NCBI GenBank assembly: GCA_002327925.1
Contig: DCVA01000052.1
Location: forward strand, 37,517 to 72,384
DNA from: Anaerolineales bacterium UBA2200
Lineage (GTDB): Bacteria; Chloroflexota; Anaerolineae; UBA2200
Direction: 5' to 3'
Length of the DNA: 34,868 nt
Below, in pieces: positions 32,567 to 34,868 of this stretch; the stretch's first letter is position 1; each line of letters begins with the position of its first letter. The notes below the pieces were generated by a model. That model worked only from the letters and a program-made list of their open reading frames with translations, was not told where the DNA came from and searched no databases. The position numbers and the translations under genes are program-made.

Positions 32567-34090
32567 ATGACCCTAGCCCTCGAGGTGCGCGGCATCTCCA
32601 AAGCCTTTCCCGGTGTCCAGGCCAACGACCACATTGACTTCCAGCTTGAGAAGGGCGAGATTCACGCCCTGCTGGGGGAGAACGGTGCCGGCAAGACCAC
32701 CCTGATGAACATCCTGTATGGCTTGTACCACCCGGATGAAGGGCAGATCTTTCTGGATGGGAAAGAGGTCTCGATCAACGAGTCCAGCGACGCCATCCGC
32801 CAGGGCATCGGCATGGTGCACCAGCACTTTATGCTCATCCCTGTGTTCACGGTCGCCGAGAACATCATGCTGGGCACGGAAACCGTGAAGAAGGGTGTCC
32901 TCGACCGTGAGGGTGCGGCTCAGCGAATTCGCGAGTTCTCGCACCAGTTCGGCCTGGACGTAGACCCGAAAGCCCTGGTCAAGGATTTGCCGGTGGGCGT
33001 GCAGCAACGGGTGGAGATTGTCAAGGCACTCTACCGCCAGGCGGATATACTGATTCTGGACGAGCCCACGGCCGTGCTGACGCCGCAGGAAGCAGATGAC
33101 CTGTTCGTTGTGATGCGCTCTCTGGCTGCACAGGGCAAGTCCATCATCTTTATCACGCACAAGTTGAGAGAGGTCTTTGCCGTGGCGGACCACATCACCG
33201 TGCTCCGCGGCGGGCGAGTGGCGGGAACTACTACGCCTGCTCAAGCCACCGAGTCGGAACTGGCGGCGATGATGGTGGGCCGGGAAGTCATCCTCACAGT
33301 CGAGAAGGGGCCGGCCCAGGTTGGCGAAGTTGTGCTCAAGGTCGAGGATCTGCAGGTCCTGGACGAGCGGATGTATATGTGTGTGGCCGGTGTCAACCTT
33401 GAGGTGCGCGCCGGCGAAATCCTGGGAGTCGCCGGGGTTCAGGGCAACGGGCAAACCGAGCTGGTGGAGGCGATCACGGGTTTGCGCTCCGCGGTCGGCG
33501 GCAAGATCGAGATTCTCGGCCGCGATACAACCCGTGGCTCTCCCCGCCAGATTATTGAAAGCGGCGTGGCTCATGTGCCGGAGGACCGCCAGAAGCATGG
33601 CCTGGTCATGAGTTATCCCCTGGTGGACAATCTGGTTCTTTCCACTTACTATCGCCCACCGTTTGCGCGCAACGGGTTTCTGCTCAATGACAACGAAATG
33701 GACGAGAACGGCCGGCGCTTGATCAGCGAGTTCGATGTGCGGACGCCCAGCGAATACGCGCTGGCGGGCACCCTTTCCGGAGGGAACCAGCAGAAGGTGA
33801 TTGTGGCCCGAGAGTTCTCGCGCCCGAGCAAGCTGGTCATCGCGGCTCAGCCCACACGTGGCCTGGATGTGGGCTCCACCGAGTTCATCCACCAGCGGCT
33901 GGTGAAGCAGCGTGATGCCGGCAGCGCGATTCTTCTGATTTCGGTGGAGCTGGATGAGATTCTCTCCTTGTCGGATCGCATTGCCGTGCTGTACAAAGGG
34001 CAGATCATTGACACTCTGCCAGCAAGCGAGGCTACACCTGAGCACCTGGGACTGCTAATGGCCGGGGTAAAGAAGGAGGAGGCACAGTGA
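32567..34090 (+). CDS. Tandem ABC ATPase of a BMP-type nucleoside importer
   Basis: The 507-residue protein has two ABC domains, as in the NupA/YufO and RbsA group. The first has Walker A GENGAGKT (37-44), QHFMLIPVFTVAEN, signature LPVGVQQRVEI (142-152) and Walker B ILILDEPTAVLTP. In the second, Walker A is degenerate (GVQGNGQTE, near 290), the signature is LSGGNQQKV (about 403) and the Walker B region reads VIAAQPTRGLDVG, the usual variant in this group. The ATG at 32567 follows AAGGAG; an upstream frame extension reads as non-coding. It overlaps the permease gene by 4 bp. It should pair with the BMP domain of the upstream binding protein. Confidence 0.93.
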   Translation: MTLALEVRGISKAFPGVQANDHIDFQLEKGEIHALLGENGAGKTTLMNILYGLYHPDEGQIFLDGKEVSINESSDAIRQGIGMVHQHFMLIPVFTVAENIMLGTETVKKGVLDREGAAQRIREFSHQFGLDVDPKALVKDLPVGVQQRVEIVKALYRQADILILDEPTAVLTPQEADDLFVVMRSLAAQGKSIIFITHKLREVFAVADHITVLRGGRVAGTTTPAQATESELAAMMVGREVILTVEKGPAQVGEVVLKVEDLQVLDERMYMCVAGVNLEVRAGEILGVAGVQGNGQTELVEAITGLRSAVGGKIEILGRDTTRGSPRQIIESGVAHVPEDRQKHGLVMSYPLVDNLVLSTYYRPPFARNGFLLNDNEMDENGRRLISEFDVRTPSEYALAGTLSGGNQQKVIVAREFSRPSKLVIAAQPTRGLDVGSTEFIHQRLVKQRDAGSAILLISVELDEILSLSDRIAVLYKGQIIDTLPASEATPEHLGLLMAGVKKEEAQ

Positions 34091-34868
34091 GCGCTGAGAC
34101 GAAGACGGCAGCGAGGACTTCCAAATCCTGGTTAAGCTCGGTGCAAGAAGCGGCTATTCCGGTCCTGGCGGTACTCACGGCCCTGGCAATCGGCGCGATC
34201 GTCATCTGGGCCTCGGGGGCCAGCGTGACCAAAGCCTACAGGGGACTGCTCGAAGGCGCAGTGGGCAGTGTCAGCAACTTTACCGAGACTCTGGTCATCG
34301 CCACGCCGTACACTCTGGCCGGACTGGCCGTGACTCTGGCTTTTCGTTGTGGGCTGTTCAACATCGGCGTCGAGGGCCAGTTCAACATGGGGGCACTGTT
34401 CTCCGTTGCTGTAGCTGTGAGCTTGAAGGGACTGCCCACTGCCATTCATCTCCCTCTGTCCGTACTGGCGGGTGCCCTGGGTGGGGCATTGTGGGGGGCG
34501 ATACCGGGATTCCTCAAGGCTAAACTGGGGGCCCACGAGGTAACCAACTCGATTATGCTGAACTATATCGCCGTCAAGACCATGGACTATATTGTCAAGA
34601 ACCCGCTCCGAGACAAGACCGCGAGCATCCCGCGCACAGCGTTCATTCTCAAATCAGCGACACTGCCGAGGCTGATGGCGGACCACCGGGTACATGCGGG
34701 GCTTCTGATCGCGATTGCCGCAATCTTTGTCGTGTATTGGCTTCTATGGAAGACGACGCTGGGTTTTGAGATCCGTACGGTGGGCGCCAACCCCGATGCG
34801 GCCCACTACGCCGGCATGAGTGTGACGCGCAATTTCATCCTGGCCATGGTTCTGAGCGGTGCTCTGGC
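34087..34868 (+). CDS. BMP-type nucleoside importer permease, 5' part
   Basis: The gene is cut by the right edge after 260 codons. It begins at GTG in the GTGA overlap with the ATPase stop, with AAGGAGGAG upstream. It is a BPD_transp_2 permease (NupB/YufP-like): after a first helix come TPYTLAGLAVTLAFRCGLFN, IGVEGQFNMGALF and AHEVTNSIMLNYIA, and later GFEIRTVGANPDAAHYAG. A second permease gene (YufQ-like) usually follows in such loci, beyond the window. Confidence 0.92.
   Translation, partial: MSAETKTAARTSKSWLSSVQEAAIPVLAVLTALAIGAIVIWASGASVTKAYRGLLEGAVGSVSNFTETLVIATPYTLAGLAVTLAFRCGLFNIGVEGQFNMGALFSVAVAVSLKGLPTAIHLPLSVLAGALGGALWGAIPGFLKAKLGAHEVTNSIMLNYIAVKTMDYIVKNPLRDKTASIPRTAFILKSATLPRLMADHRVHAGLLIAIAAIFVVYWLLWKTTLGFEIRTVGANPDAAHYAGMSVTRNFILAMVLSGAL

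Noticed and set aside
32573..34045. Minus-strand open frame of 490 codons
   Set aside because: Antisense to the tandem ABC ATPase gene, which explains its length.

Overview
The window looks like a chromosome segment of a GC-rich, probably free-living bacterium, most likely a member of the Chloroflexota (Anaerolineae or Caldilineae-like). This is inferred from style, not from a search: lipoproteins and membrane-anchored proteins with Thr/Pro-rich linkers, many ABC importers with family 1, family 5 and BMP binding proteins, a bifunctional Rel protein, and tRNAs without encoded CCA. Promoters follow a clear -35/-10 pattern with about 17 bp spacing and many starts are preceded by AGGAGG-type ribosome binding sites, which helped fix several starts.

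Layout. 1-5750: the 5' part of an sbcC-like ATPase gene, a rel gene, a membrane-anchored parvulin-type isomerase, and an rpsF-rpsR pair without ssb between them. 5765-11007: an orphan MalK/UgpC-type ABC ATPase, a MATE exporter and a DNA-methyltransferase-like protein whose catalytic motifs have decayed. 11103-17040: a glycerol operon (glycerol kinase, GlpA-like dehydrogenase, FAD/NAD oxidoreductase, DUF1667 protein, ketopantoate-reductase-like protein) closed by a hairpin. 17049-23342: tRNA-Leu(CAG), a family 5 binding protein, secG, a 2',3'-cyclic phosphodiesterase, a phosphoribosyltransferase, an Amt-like membrane protein lacking both pore histidines, uridine kinase and a small membrane protein.

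23397-27650 is a compact integrated element of about 4.25 kb in the 3' end of a tRNA-Arg(CCT) gene. A 12-bp direct repeat marks both ends, and just inside it lie matching inverted arms (18 of 20 positions). Joining the ends recreates a dyad attP whose centre falls inside the shared core, as expected for a large serine integrase. The element encodes that integrase, a Thr/Pro-rich membrane protein translationally linked to it, two divergently transcribed HTH regulators with a shared control region, and small proteins. One HTH gene has no ATG/GTG/TTG start near its ribosome binding site, and the small protein after it repeats a motif from the regulator's tail. I see no replication, conjugation or capsid gene.

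27715-34868: two carbohydrate-type permease genes (MalF/MalG-like), then one reading frame that fuses a family 1 (maltose-type) lipoprotein to a BMP/PnrA-type nucleoside-binding domain, then a tandem ABC ATPase and a permease of the BMP nucleoside type, cut by the window end. One binding protein may thus serve two different ABC importers.

The strongest leads are the minimal serine-integrase element, the fused double binding protein, and three degenerate family members (Amt without twin His, methyltransferase without DPPY, GlpA with an incomplete Cys set).
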